Below are positions 9,142 to 17,512 of a stretch of 64,000 bases of DNA, piece by piece. Under the pieces are notes generated by a model, which was not told where the DNA came from, did no database searches, and saw only the letters and a program-made list of their open reading frames with translations. This stretch comes from Streptomyces antimicrobicus (GTDB lineage Bacteria > Actinomycetota > Actinomycetes > Streptomycetales > Streptomycetaceae), in the NCBI RefSeq assembly GCF_020532625.1, contig NZ_JAJAUY010000004.1, positions 1 through 64,000 on the forward strand, written 5' to 3'. How positions within the stretch are numbered: the stretch's first letter is position 1; each line of letters starts with the position of its first letter. The position numbers were made by a program, and so were the translations under genes.

Positions 9142-9852
9142 ATGACCAGACTTCCCCGCCGCACCACCACCGCCGCCGCCGTGTGCTGCCTCGCCGTCGC
9201 CGCGGCCGTCGGCGGCTGCGGCGCGCCCGGCGGGCTGGCCGAGGGGACCCCGGTCCCGGCCGTCTCCGCCCAGCCGACGCCCGAGCCGCTGTGGCCCGCC
9301 TGGACCGACCGGTCGCGCGGCACCCCGGGAGCGGCGGTCTCCGACCGGCAGCCGCCCCCGGCCCCGCTGCCGCACGCGCCGGCCGTGCCGCCGGAGGGGC
9401 TGGGCGCGGTCGACGCCATGGCCGTCGTCACGGCGGACAAGCGGATGAAGCCGTACGCCGCCAAGGGCTGGATCCAGGCCCCCGGTCGGCCCGGCCTGCG
9501 GCCGGCGGTCCACGTCGACCTGACCGGGGACGGCCGGCCGGAGCTCGTCGTGGCCGCCGACACCGAGAGCGGCCGGTCGGCCCTGACCGTCTACCGGGCG
9601 CAGGACGGCCGGATCCACCCGGTGCTGTTCGCCATGGGCACCCGGATGGCCGTGGAGACCCTCGGCACCGACCTGCTGGTGCGCACCGCGACCAGCGACG
9701 GGGCCGAGTCGGCCGTCCGCTACCGCTGGGACGGGGTGCGGATGACGGTCGTCAGCGACGAGAAGCGCTACCCCAAGGCGCCCCGGGCGCCGTTCGGCAC
9801 GGATGAGGAGGGACTCCCCCTGCGGGAGCCGGCGCCGGGGGCGTCCCGGTGA
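9142..9852 (+). CDS. Putative lipoprotein coupled to a sensor kinase
   Basis: The 236-aa protein starts with a twin-Arg-like basic n-region, a hydrophobic core and a lipobox ending VGGC at about Cys26, so it is probably a diacylated surface lipoprotein. A Pro/Ala-rich linker follows to about residue 85. The C-terminal half has HVDLTGDGRPELVVAADT, an FG-GAP/VCBS-like acidic motif, and beta-rich sequence. The stop overlaps the start of the downstream histidine kinase (GTGA), so the two are co-translated. By analogy to CseA, which acts with the CseC kinase in Streptomyces, it may tune the sensor, but sequence identity to CseA is not claimed. Confidence 0.75.
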   Translation: MTRLPRRTTTAAAVCCLAVAAAVGGCGAPGGLAEGTPVPAVSAQPTPEPLWPAWTDRSRGTPGAAVSDRQPPPAPLPHAPAVPPEGLGAVDAMAVVTADKRMKPYAAKGWIQAPGRPGLRPAVHVDLTGDGRPELVVAADTESGRSALTVYRAQDGRIHPVLFAMGTRMAVETLGTDLLVRTATSDGAESAVRYRWDGVRMTVVSDEKRYPKAPRAPFGTDEEGLPLREPAPGASR

Positions 9853-9885
9853 GGCGGGGCTCCGGGGGCGTCCCGGTGAGGCGGG
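9835..9885 (+). repeat. 24-bp direct repeat at 27-bp period duplicating the kinase start
   Basis: The same 24-bp sequence occurs at 9835-9858 and 9862-9885. Each copy contains a GTG (9849 and 9876) in the kinase frame, and the first also holds the lipoprotein stop TGA. Both GTG codons are therefore possible starts, and only nine residues separate the two products. Confidence 0.9.
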
Positions 9886-11189
9886 TCCTGCGCCGGGGGC
9901 TGCGCGCACTGCAGTCCCTCTCCCTGCGGTGGAAGATCGCGGTCCTGCTCGCCGTGGGGTGCTCCCTCGTGGCGGCCGCCATCGGTCTGCTCATCCACGG
10001 CGCGCGGGCCCGCCAGATCGCCGACGAGGCGCGCAGGGCCGCCACCGACCAGTTGGTCGCCGTCCGGCGCGTCTACGAGCTGACCGGCCGCCTCGACCCG
10101 GACAAGGTCGGCGAGGCCGACGCCCGGATCGACTGCCCCGAGGTCCCGGCCGACCTGCGGGAGGCGGCCCTTTCGGGCCGGCGCACCACGTCACTGCGGC
10201 TGGAGGGGGCCGACCCCGTGGTGTGGGCGGCCCGCCCGATCGGCCGTACCCACGTGCTGTCGGTGCGGCTCCCGCTGGACGAGGAGGCGGCCGACCTGGC
10301 GGAGCTGGACGGCCAGTTGCTGGCCTCCGGGGCCGGGGTGGTGGCGCTCGCCGCGGTCGGCGGCTCCCTGCTGGCCGGCCGCCTCGGCAAGGACCTGCGG
10401 ACGGCGGCCGAGACCGCCCGCCGGATCAGCGCCGGCGACCTGGACGCGCGCATCGGCTCCACGGGGCCACCGGGGACCCGCGACGAGGTCGCCGCGCTCT
10501 CGCGGGCCGTGGACACCATGGCGGCCAGCCTCCAGCGGCGCCTGGAGGCCGAGCAGCGGTTCACCGCCGACGTCGCCCACGAACTGCGCACCCCGCTGAC
10601 CGGCCTGCACACCGCCGCCGAACTCCTCCCGCCCGGCCGCCCCACCGAGTTGGTCCGGGACCGGGTCGCGGCCCTGCGCGCCCTCACCGAGGACCTGCTG
10701 GAGGTGGCCCGCCTGGACGCCCACTGCGAGCAGCCGGCGCTGGAGAGCCGTCCCGTGGGCCCGCTGGTGGCCTCGGTCGTGCGCCGCTCGGGGGTGGCGG
10801 CCGACGTGCGGGGCGCCGACGACGGCACGCTCGTGCGTACGGACCGCCGGCGGCTGGAGCGGATCCTGGCCAACCTCCTGGCCAATGCCCGCCGGCACGG
10901 CGGCGGCCCGCTGGAGGTGGAGGTGCGCGGCCACCGCGTCACGGTCCGCGACCACGGCCCCGGCTACCCCGAACGCCTGCTGCGCCACGGCCCCCGGCGC
11001 TTCCTGACCGGCGCCGCCGAACGGGGCCAGGGCACCGGCCTGGGCCTGACCATCGCCCTCGGCCAGGCCCAGGTCATCGGCGCGCGTCTGACCCTGGCCA
11101 ACGCCCCCGACGGCGGCGCCCTGGCCACGCTGGTCCTGCCGTCGGCCCCGGACGTCACCCGGAAGGGGCGACCGTCCCGGACGACTTGA
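9849..11189 (+). CDS. Orphan membrane sensor histidine kinase
   Basis: The 446-aa kinase has a first membrane helix at about residues 26-48, an extracytoplasmic loop of about 100 aa, a second helix near 150-172, a HAMP region, then HisKA with H-box FTADVAHELRTPLTG. The ATPase domain follows with N-box LANLLANARRHGGG, G1 VRDHGPGYP and G2 GQGTGLGLTIA. All key catalytic motifs are present. No response regulator gene lies within the window near it, so its partner is unknown. It overlaps the lipoprotein gene; the start is either GTG 9849 or GTG 9876 because the start region is duplicated. Confidence 0.92.
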   Translation: MRRGSGGVPVRRVLRRGLRALQSLSLRWKIAVLLAVGCSLVAAAIGLLIHGARARQIADEARRAATDQLVAVRRVYELTGRLDPDKVGEADARIDCPEVPADLREAALSGRRTTSLRLEGADPVVWAARPIGRTHVLSVRLPLDEEAADLAELDGQLLASGAGVVALAAVGGSLLAGRLGKDLRTAAETARRISAGDLDARIGSTGPPGTRDEVAALSRAVDTMAASLQRRLEAEQRFTADVAHELRTPLTGLHTAAELLPPGRPTELVRDRVAALRALTEDLLEVARLDAHCEQPALESRPVGPLVASVVRRSGVAADVRGADDGTLVRTDRRRLERILANLLANARRHGGGPLEVEVRGHRVTVRDHGPGYPERLLRHGPRRFLTGAAERGQGTGLGLTIALGQAQVIGARLTLANAPDGGALATLVLPSAPDVTRKGRPSRTT

Positions 11190-11331
11190 CCAAGGCGCTG
11201 ACCTGCGTCGACGCGCCAAAGGCCGGGCCCGGCACGGGCGTCGGCCGCAGGGCTCGACAGGCGCGCGCGGCGCCCGGCGGTTTAGCTCGGACCACGACCA
11301 CGCGTCCGTCCCAGGATCCGCAGGAGCCCGC

Positions 11332-11874
11332 ATGCGTCGCCGTACCGCCCACGCGCTCACCGCCACCGCACTGACCTGCGCCGCGTTCGCCGGTCCGGTC
11401 GCGGGCGCGGTGGCCGCCGCGGACTTCGGTGCGGGCGTCTTCGCCCCGGGCGACTTCGCCGAGCTGGAGATCTGGCCCAGGTCGGCGGCGCCCGGCACGG
11501 CCGTGACCGTCAACACCACGGCCTGCGGCCCCCGCGGCACGGCCGACGGCGACGCGACCATGGTCGGCGGTGGCCGCTTCCGGCTGGCGCCCGCGCCGCA
11601 CGAGGAGGTCGTGGTGGGCCAGTTCCGGGTCGCCCCCGGCACCCGCCCGGGCACCTACGAGATCGGCGCGACCTGTGCCGACGGCAGGTTCGCCACCGGG
11701 GACCTGGTCGTCACCGAGCGCGGCCCGCAAGGGCACGTGCGCACCGGGGTGGGCGGCGGTACGACGACCGCCACCGACCCCACCCGAATCGCGGCGGGAG
11801 CGGCAGTGCTGGCCGCCACCGCCGTCGGCGGTACCTGGCTCCTGCGTCGCCGGGCGAGCGGCACGCGGGGCTGA
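11332..11874 (+). CDS. Small exported protein with C-terminal membrane anchor
   Basis: The 180-aa product has a Sec signal (MRRRTAHA, hydrophobic core, likely cleavage near AVAAA at about 29), a beta-rich extracellular domain of about 100 residues with two Cys (in TACGPRG and GATCADG), a Thr-rich linker and a C-terminal membrane helix of about 18 aa ending in LLRRRASGTRG. This is the layout of a sortase substrate, but no LPXTG or LAXTG pentapeptide precedes the helix. It is followed 149 bp later by a class F sortase gene. Biochemical role unknown. Confidence 0.7.
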   Translation: MRRRTAHALTATALTCAAFAGPVAGAVAAADFGAGVFAPGDFAELEIWPRSAAPGTAVTVNTTACGPRGTADGDATMVGGGRFRLAPAPHEEVVVGQFRVAPGTRPGTYEIGATCADGRFATGDLVVTERGPQGHVRTGVGGGTTTATDPTRIAAGAAVLAATAVGGTWLLRRRASGTRG

Positions 11875-12023
11875 CGGGCGCCCACCGCGGCTCCCCGACC
11901 GCGGTCCGTACCGGTACCGCCCTCCGTCGCCCGCCCCGCGAGGTCCCCCCGTTCGCGGGGCCGGGCGACGGCCACGTCGACACCCATCCCGCCCGGCGGG
12001 CGGGCGCACCCGAGGGGCAGGTC

Positions 12024-12653
12024 ATGGCAGGCGAGCGGCGGTCCCGGCCCGGTCGTGTCGGCCTGGTGGCGCTGGCCGCCTGCGCCGGAGTGTGGCTGGT
12101 CGCCACCGGCTCCGCAGAGCAGCAGGTCCGGCCGCCGCTGCCGCCCGCCGCCGAGGCCCGGGGCACCAGCGGCCCCGGCGACGCGGCCGCCCCGCTCCCC
12201 GGCTCCCCGCCGCTGCGTATCCGGATCCCCGCGATCCAGGTCGACGCCCCGCTGACCGGTCTGGGGCTCGACGCCGAGGGCCGGCTGCAGGTGCCGCCGC
12301 CGGGCCGCCGGGACCTCGCCGGCTGGTACCGCGAGGGGACCACGCCGGGCTCGCTCGGTACCGCGATCGTCGCCGGGCACGTCGACCACGCCACCGGCCC
12401 GGCCGTCTTCTACCGGCTGGGCGCGCTGCGCCGCGGCGACCGGATCGAGATCCCCCGGGCGGACGGCCGTACCGCCGTCTTCACCGTCCACGCCGTGGCC
12501 GTGTTCCAGGCCGGCCGCTTCCCCGACCAGCTCGTATACGGACCGGCCCCGCGGGCCGAACTCCGCGTGATCACCTGCGGCGGCGCCTTCTCGCCCCGGA
12601 CGGGCTACCAGGGCAACGTGGTGGTGTTCGCGCACCTCACCGGCAGCAGCTGA
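12024..12653 (+). CDS. Class F sortase
   Basis: The 209-aa protein has an N-terminal membrane anchor (residues about 12-28), a Pro/Ala linker, then a sortase barrel with IRIPAIQVDAPLTGLG. The catalytic triad is visible: His in IVAGHVDH, Cys in RVITCGG and Arg in FSPRTGYQGN. This pattern fits the class F sortases common in actinobacteria. The gene directly follows a small protein with a membrane-anchor tail, which may be its substrate or partner. What class F enzymes attach is mostly unknown. Confidence 0.88.
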   Translation: MAGERRSRPGRVGLVALAACAGVWLVATGSAEQQVRPPLPPAAEARGTSGPGDAAAPLPGSPPLRIRIPAIQVDAPLTGLGLDAEGRLQVPPPGRRDLAGWYREGTTPGSLGTAIVAGHVDHATGPAVFYRLGALRRGDRIEIPRADGRTAVFTVHAVAVFQAGRFPDQLVYGPAPRAELRVITCGGAFSPRTGYQGNVVVFAHLTGSS

Positions 12654-12748
12654 CGGCGGGCCACCCGGACGCCGGCCGCAGGGGACGGCGGCCGCACGGG
12701 ACGCCGGCCGCAGGGGGCGGCGGTCAGCCGCCCGGCACCCCGCACCCG
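12654..12748. repeat. Convergent junction with GC-rich repeats
   Basis: The gap between the sortase gene and the convergent permease gene contains acgccggccgcaggg-type units at about 12671 and 12703 with a related unit between them. The CCGGCCG and CGGCCG cores can form hairpins, so this may serve as a bidirectional terminator. No T-tract is present. Confidence 0.45.
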
Positions 12749-13528
12749 TCAGGCCCACTGCTCCAGCCCGAGCTTGACCACGAGGGCCACCACCACGGTC
12801 AGCAGGACGCCCCGGACGAACCCGCTCCCCTTCTTCAGCGCCATCCGCGCCCCGGCCGTCCCGCCGAGCAGGTTGAACGCCGCCATCAACGCGGCCAGCC
12901 CCCACAGCACGTCCCCGCGCCAGGAGAAGACGAGCAGCGCACCCGCGTTGGTGCCGACATTGACGATCTTGGCGGTGGCCGAGGCGGTCAGCAGGTCCAG
13001 GTGCAGCAGCGCCGTCAGCGACAGGACCAGGAAGGTCCCGGTGCCGGGTCCGATCAGCCCGTCGTAGAAGCCGATCCCCAGACCCGCCAGCAGCACGGCG
13101 GCGGCGACCCGCCGGCGGCTGACCGTCCCGCCGCCGGCGCTCGCGCCGAAGGAGGGGCGCAGGAGCACGAAACCGGCGACGAGCAGCAGCACGACCATGA
13201 TCAGCGGCCGCATGGTGTCCTTGCTGAACACCCCGGCGAGCAGCGCGCCGCCCATCGCCCCCAGCAGCGCTGCCAGCCCGATCCGCACCGCGGTCCGCAC
13301 GTCCACCGGCGCCTTGCGGGCGAAGGTGACCGCGGCTCCGGTGGTGCCGACGATGGCCACCGCCTTGTTGGTGCCGAGGGCGTGGGTCAGGGGGACGTTC
13401 GACGGCAGGCCGAGCATCAGGGCGGGCAGGAGCAGCAGCCCCCCGCCGCCCACCACGGCGTCGATCCACCCGGCCGCGGCCGCGGCCGCGCACAGCACGA
13501 CGATCATCGTCACAGATATGTCAGGCAC
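12749..13528 (-). CDS. TSUP-family (TauE/SafE) membrane transporter
   Basis: The 259-aa membrane protein has about eight hydrophobic helices in two homologous halves, each starting with the TSUP-type AGWIDAVVGGGGLLLLP and GFYDGLIGPGTGTFLV motifs. The family exports sulfite or sulfur-containing anions in characterised cases; the substrate here is open. It is transcribed divergently from the nitrite reductase operon across a 109-bp spacer, so it may share regulation, but a role in nitrite metabolism is only suggested by location. Confidence 0.88.
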   Translation of the reverse strand: MPDISVTMIVVLCAAAAAAGWIDAVVGGGGLLLLPALMLGLPSNVPLTHALGTNKAVAIVGTTGAAVTFARKAPVDVRTAVRIGLAALLGAMGGALLAGVFSKDTMRPLIMVVLLLVAGFVLLRPSFGASAGGGTVSRRRVAAAVLLAGLGIGFYDGLIGPGTGTFLVLSLTALLHLDLLTASATAKIVNVGTNAGALLVFSWRGDVLWGLAALMAAFNLLGGTAGARMALKKGSGFVRGVLLTVVVALVVKLGLEQWA

Positions 13529-13577
13529 GGCGTAACCCTATGGCTCACACCACCCGCCCCCGGGGGAAGAGGTCAGC

Positions 13578-13615
13578 GTTCCGTCCGGGTAACAGCGGCG
13601 ATGCGGCCGGGAAAC
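13578..13615 (+). promoter_or_regulatory. Candidate GlnR box of the nitrite reductase operon
   Basis: Four pentamers occur at exact 11-nt steps: GTTCC (13578), GTAAC (13589), GATGC (13600) and GAAAC (13611). The actinobacterial GlnR site is GTnAC-N6-GAAAC-N6-GTnAC-N6-GAAAC, so the second and fourth boxes fit well, the first moderately and the third poorly. It ends 22 bp before the first operon ATG. GlnR control of nirB is established in Streptomyces coelicolor. Confidence 0.5.
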
Positions 13616-13637
13616 AGCGGCCGCGCACGCTCGGGAC

Positions 13638-14951
13638 ATGACCTTCCGAGAGCGCGTGGTGGTGATCGGCGGGGGCCTCGCGGGGCTGCGGCTGGCGCAG
13701 CGCCTGGCCCCCGCCCCGGTGACGGTGCTGGGCGAGGAGAGCCACGACCCGTACAACCGGGTCCTGCTCGCCGAGGTCCTCGCGGGCCGGTTCGCCCCCG
13801 AGGTGGCGGCCCTGCCCGACCCGGGCCCGGTCCTGCGCCGGGGCGTCCGCGCGGTCCGGATCGACCGGGCCGAACGGCTGGTCCACTGCGACGACGGCAC
13901 GACCGAGGCGTACGGCACCCTGGTCCTGGCCACCGGCTCCAACCCGGTCCTGCCGCCGCTGCGCGGCCTGTTCGACCTGGAGGCGCCCCGGAGCGGCGGC
14001 GGGGGCGAACTGCCCGACGGCGTGCACGCCTTCCGCACGATGGACGACTGCCTGGCCCTGTCGCAGACCCTCCGCGACCGGCCGGGGCTGCGGGCCGTGG
14101 TGATCGGCGGCGGACTCCTCGGGGTCTCCGCCGCCCGGGCGCTGGCCGTCCGCGGCGCCCAGGTGGTCCTCGCCCACCAGGGCAGCCGCCTGATGGAGCG
14201 CCAGCTCGACGAGGACGCGGCCGTCCTGCTCCACGCCCACCTGAGCGGCCTCGGCGTGGAGATCCACACCGAGTGCCGGGTCCGCGGGCTGGCGGCCGTA
14301 CCGGTCGGCAGCCGCCGCACCGTCACCGGGGTGGACCTGGCCGACGGGTTCCGGCTCGACGCCGACCTGGTGGTCCTCGCCTGCGGGGTGCGCCCCCGCG
14401 TGGGTCTGGCCCAGGCGGCGGGCCTGGCCGTCGGCTCGGGCGTGCTGGTCGACGACCGGTTGCGCACCTCGGACCCGCGGATCCACGCCGTGGGCGACTG
14501 CGCCGAGCACGCCGGGCGGACGTACGGACTGGCCGGCCCGGCGCTGGAGCAGGCCGACGTCCTCGCGGCGGTCCTGCAGGACCGGCCCGCCCGCTACACC
14601 GGCACCCGGGCCCTGACCCGCCTCACCCTCGCCGCCCCGGCTGCCCCGGCGGGCCCGCCCGCCTCCGCCGACCCGGAGGCCCCGGCCGCCGCGGAGGCCC
14701 AGGCCGCCCCGGTCGGCGCCCTCGACCTCGCCGCCTTCGGCGAGACCACCCCCCGGCCCGGGGACGACGTGGTCTCCCTGGCCGACACCACCCGGCGCAC
14801 CTACCGCAAGGTCGTCGTCCGCGGCGACCGCCTCGTCGGCGGGGTGCTGCTCGGCGAGCTCTCCACGGTGGGCGCGCTCGCGCGCTCCTGGGAGGGCGAC
14901 GAACCCCTGGACCAGCTGTTCCACCTGCTCACCGACGACGGAGGCTCCTGA
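13638..14951 (+). CDS. NirB-like FAD/NAD(P)H oxidoreductase of the nitrite reductase operon
   Basis: The 437-aa flavoprotein resembles the N-terminal reductase half of NirB: VVVIGGGLAGLRLA for FAD, EESHDPYNRVLLAEVLAG, a GSNPVLPP strand, an NAD(P) motif VVIGGGLLGVSAA near residue 157 and IHAVGDCAEH near 290. A Pro/Ala-rich insert near 340-360 precedes a C-terminal domain. It lacks the iron-sulfur and siroheme modules of true NirB. It is 2 bp from nirB, so it probably delivers electrons for nitrite or nitrate assimilation. Confidence 0.85.
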   Translation: MTFRERVVVIGGGLAGLRLAQRLAPAPVTVLGEESHDPYNRVLLAEVLAGRFAPEVAALPDPGPVLRRGVRAVRIDRAERLVHCDDGTTEAYGTLVLATGSNPVLPPLRGLFDLEAPRSGGGGELPDGVHAFRTMDDCLALSQTLRDRPGLRAVVIGGGLLGVSAARALAVRGAQVVLAHQGSRLMERQLDEDAAVLLHAHLSGLGVEIHTECRVRGLAAVPVGSRRTVTGVDLADGFRLDADLVVLACGVRPRVGLAQAAGLAVGSGVLVDDRLRTSDPRIHAVGDCAEHAGRTYGLAGPALEQADVLAAVLQDRPARYTGTRALTRLTLAAPAAPAGPPASADPEAPAAAEAQAAPVGALDLAAFGETTPRPGDDVVSLADTTRRTYRKVVVRGDRLVGGVLLGELSTVGALARSWEGDEPLDQLFHLLTDDGGS

Positions 14952-14953
14952 AC

Positions 14954-17512
14954 ATGAGCAACCCCCAGACCCGGCCCGCGCTCGTCCTCGTCGGTCACGG
15001 CATGGTCGGCCAGCGCTACCTGGAGGCGCTCGCCGAGCGCGGCGTGACCGCCACGCACCGGATCACCGTGCTGTGCGAGGAGCCCCGCCCGGCGTACGAC
15101 CGCGTGCATCTCACTTCGTACTTCTCCGGCAGCAGCCCGGAGGACCTCTCCCTCACCCCGGCCGGGTTCATGGCCGAGCACGGGATCGAGCTGCACCTCG
15201 ACGACCCGGCCGTGTCCGTCGACCGCGACGCCCGCACGGTCACCGCCCGCTCGGGGCGGGTCTTCCCGTACGACGTGCTGGTCCTGGCGACCGGCAGCTA
15301 CCCCTTCGTGCCGCCGGTGCCCGGCAAGGACGCCCCCGGCTGCTTCGTCTACCGCACGGTCGAGGACCTGCTCGCGATCGAGGCGTACGCGAAGGGCCGC
15401 ACCAGCGGCGCGGTCGTCGGCGGCGGCCTGCTCGGGCTGGAGGCGGCCGGCGCCCTGCAGGGGCTGGGCCTGGCCACCCGGATCGTGGAGTTCGCGCCCC
15501 GCCTGATGCCCGTCCAGGTGGACGAGGGCGGCGGCGCGGCCCTGCTGCGCACCATCGAGGGCATGGGGCTGACCGTGCACACGGGGGTCGGCACCCAGGA
15601 GGTGGTGGCCGACGGGCCGGGCGGCGCGGTCACCGGCATGCGGCTGTCGGACGGCACCACGGTCCCCACCGACCTCGTGGTCTTCTCCGCCGGCGTCCGC
15701 CCCCGCGACCAGCTGGCCCGGGACTGCGGCCTCGACGTCGGCGAACGCGGCGGCATCGCCGTCGACGCCCGCTGCCGCACCTCCGACCCCCGCGTGTACG
15801 CCGTCGGCGAGTGCGCCCAGGCCGTCGACGGCCGGGTCTACGGCCTGGTGGCGCCCGGTTACGAGATGGCCGAGACCGCCGCCGACGACCTGCTGGGCCG
15901 CGGACGGGAGTTCACCGGGGCGGACCTGTCCACCAAGCTGAAGCTGCTCGGTGTGGACGTGGCCTCCTTCGGCGACGCCCACGGCGCCACCGAGGGCAGC
16001 CTCGACGTGGTCTGGTCCGACTCCCGCTCGGGGGTCTACAAGAAGCTGGTGGTCTCCCCCGACGGCGTCCTGCTCGGCGGGGTCCTGGTCGGCGACGCCG
16101 AGTCGTACGGGCTGCTGCGGCCGCTGACCGGCAGTGTGCCGCCGGCCGCGCCCGAGCGGCTGGTGCTGCCGGCCGGGATCGGCGGCGCGGTCTCGCTGGG
16201 GCCGGCCTCGCTGCCCGACGACGCGGTGATCTGCTCCTGCCACAACGTCACCAAGAAGGCGATCACCGCCTGCACCACCCTGCCCGAGGTCAAGAAGTGC
16301 ACCAAGGCGGGCACCGGCTGCGGCAGCTGTGTGAAGGTGATCGGCCAGCTGCTGCCGGCCAGTACCGACAAAGGGCTCTGCGGCTGCTTCCCCTACACCC
16401 GGGCCGAGCTCTACGAGATCGTCCGCACCCTGCGGCTGACCTCGTACGACCAGCTGCTCGACAGCCACGGCCGGGACACCGCCCGCGGGGGCGACGGCTG
16501 CGAGGTCTGCAAGCCGGCCGTCGGCTCGATCATCGCCTCGCTGGCACCGACGATCGGTGCCTCGGGGTACGTCCTGGCCGAGGAGCAGGCGGCGCTGCAG
16601 GACACCAACGACCACTTCCTGGCCAATCTCCAGCGCAACGGCTCGTACTCGGTCGTCCCCCGGATCCCCGGCGGCGAGATCACCCCGGAGAAGCTGATCG
16701 TGATCGGTGAGGTGGCCCGCGACTTCGGGCTCTACACCAAGATCACCGGCGGTCAGCGGATCGACCTCTTCGGTGCCCGCGTCGACCAGCTCCCGCAGAT
16801 CTGGGCCCGGCTGGTCGACGCCGGCTTCGAGTCCGGGCACGCGTACGGCAAGGCCCTGCGCACCGTGAAGTCCTGCGTGGGGCAGACCTGGTGCCGCTAC
16901 GGCGTCCAGGACAGCGTGGCGCTCGCCATCGCCCTGGAGATGCGCTACCGGGGCCTGCGCGCCCCGCACAAGCTGAAGTCGGCGGTCTCCGGCTGCGCCC
17001 GCGAGTGCGCGGAGGCGCAGAGCAAGGACTTCGGGGTGATCGCGACGGCGAACGGCTGGAACCTCTACGTCGGAGGCAACGGCGGAGCCACCCCCCGGCA
17101 CGCGGACCTGCTCGCCCAGGACCTCTCCGACGCCGAACTCGTCCGGCTGATCGACCGGTTCCTGATGTTCTACATCCGCACCGCGGACCGGCTGGAGCGG
17201 ACCTCGACCTGGCTGGAGCGGCTGGAGGGGGGCCTGGACCACCTGCGGGACGTCGTCGTCCACGACTCGCTGGGCCTGTGCGCGGAGCTGGAGGCCCTGA
17301 TGGCCGACCACGTCGCCCACTACCGCGACGAATGGGCCGAGACCCTGAGCGACCCCGACCGCCTGCGCCGGTTCGTGTCCTTCGTCAACGCGCCCGGCGC
17401 CCCCGACCCGACCGTGAAGTTCGTCCCCGAGCGCGAGCAGGTCAAGCCCGACCTGGCCGTGCTGCAGATCTCCCCGTCCCCGACCCTCGAACCCCTGGGA
17501 GGCACCCGATGA
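14954..17512 (+). CDS. nirB: Assimilatory NAD(P)H nitrite reductase large subunit
   Basis: The 852-aa enzyme reduces nitrite to ammonium. It has an FAD/NAD(P)H reductase half (VLVGHGMVGQRYLE at the N-terminus, VVGGGLLGLEAAGAL near 155), a BFD-like [2Fe-2S] region near 425-460 (ICSCHNV, TGCGSCVK) and a second Cys pair GCEVC near 515. The sulfite/nitrite reductase half ends with the siroheme-[4Fe-4S] ligands CVGQTWC near 640 and CARECAE near 680. All expected Cys are present. The ATG has GGAGG 8 nt upstream; the stop overlaps nirD (ATGA). Confidence 0.96.
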   Translation: MSNPQTRPALVLVGHGMVGQRYLEALAERGVTATHRITVLCEEPRPAYDRVHLTSYFSGSSPEDLSLTPAGFMAEHGIELHLDDPAVSVDRDARTVTARSGRVFPYDVLVLATGSYPFVPPVPGKDAPGCFVYRTVEDLLAIEAYAKGRTSGAVVGGGLLGLEAAGALQGLGLATRIVEFAPRLMPVQVDEGGGAALLRTIEGMGLTVHTGVGTQEVVADGPGGAVTGMRLSDGTTVPTDLVVFSAGVRPRDQLARDCGLDVGERGGIAVDARCRTSDPRVYAVGECAQAVDGRVYGLVAPGYEMAETAADDLLGRGREFTGADLSTKLKLLGVDVASFGDAHGATEGSLDVVWSDSRSGVYKKLVVSPDGVLLGGVLVGDAESYGLLRPLTGSVPPAAPERLVLPAGIGGAVSLGPASLPDDAVICSCHNVTKKAITACTTLPEVKKCTKAGTGCGSCVKVIGQLLPASTDKGLCGCFPYTRAELYEIVRTLRLTSYDQLLDSHGRDTARGGDGCEVCKPAVGSIIASLAPTIGASGYVLAEEQAALQDTNDHFLANLQRNGSYSVVPRIPGGEITPEKLIVIGEVARDFGLYTKITGGQRIDLFGARVDQLPQIWARLVDAGFESGHAYGKALRTVKSCVGQTWCRYGVQDSVALAIALEMRYRGLRAPHKLKSAVSGCARECAEAQSKDFGVIATANGWNLYVGGNGGATPRHADLLAQDLSDAELVRLIDRFLMFYIRTADRLERTSTWLERLEGGLDHLRDVVVHDSLGLCAELEALMADHVAHYRDEWAETLSDPDRLRRFVSFVNAPGAPDPTVKFVPEREQVKPDLAVLQISPSPTLEPLGGTR

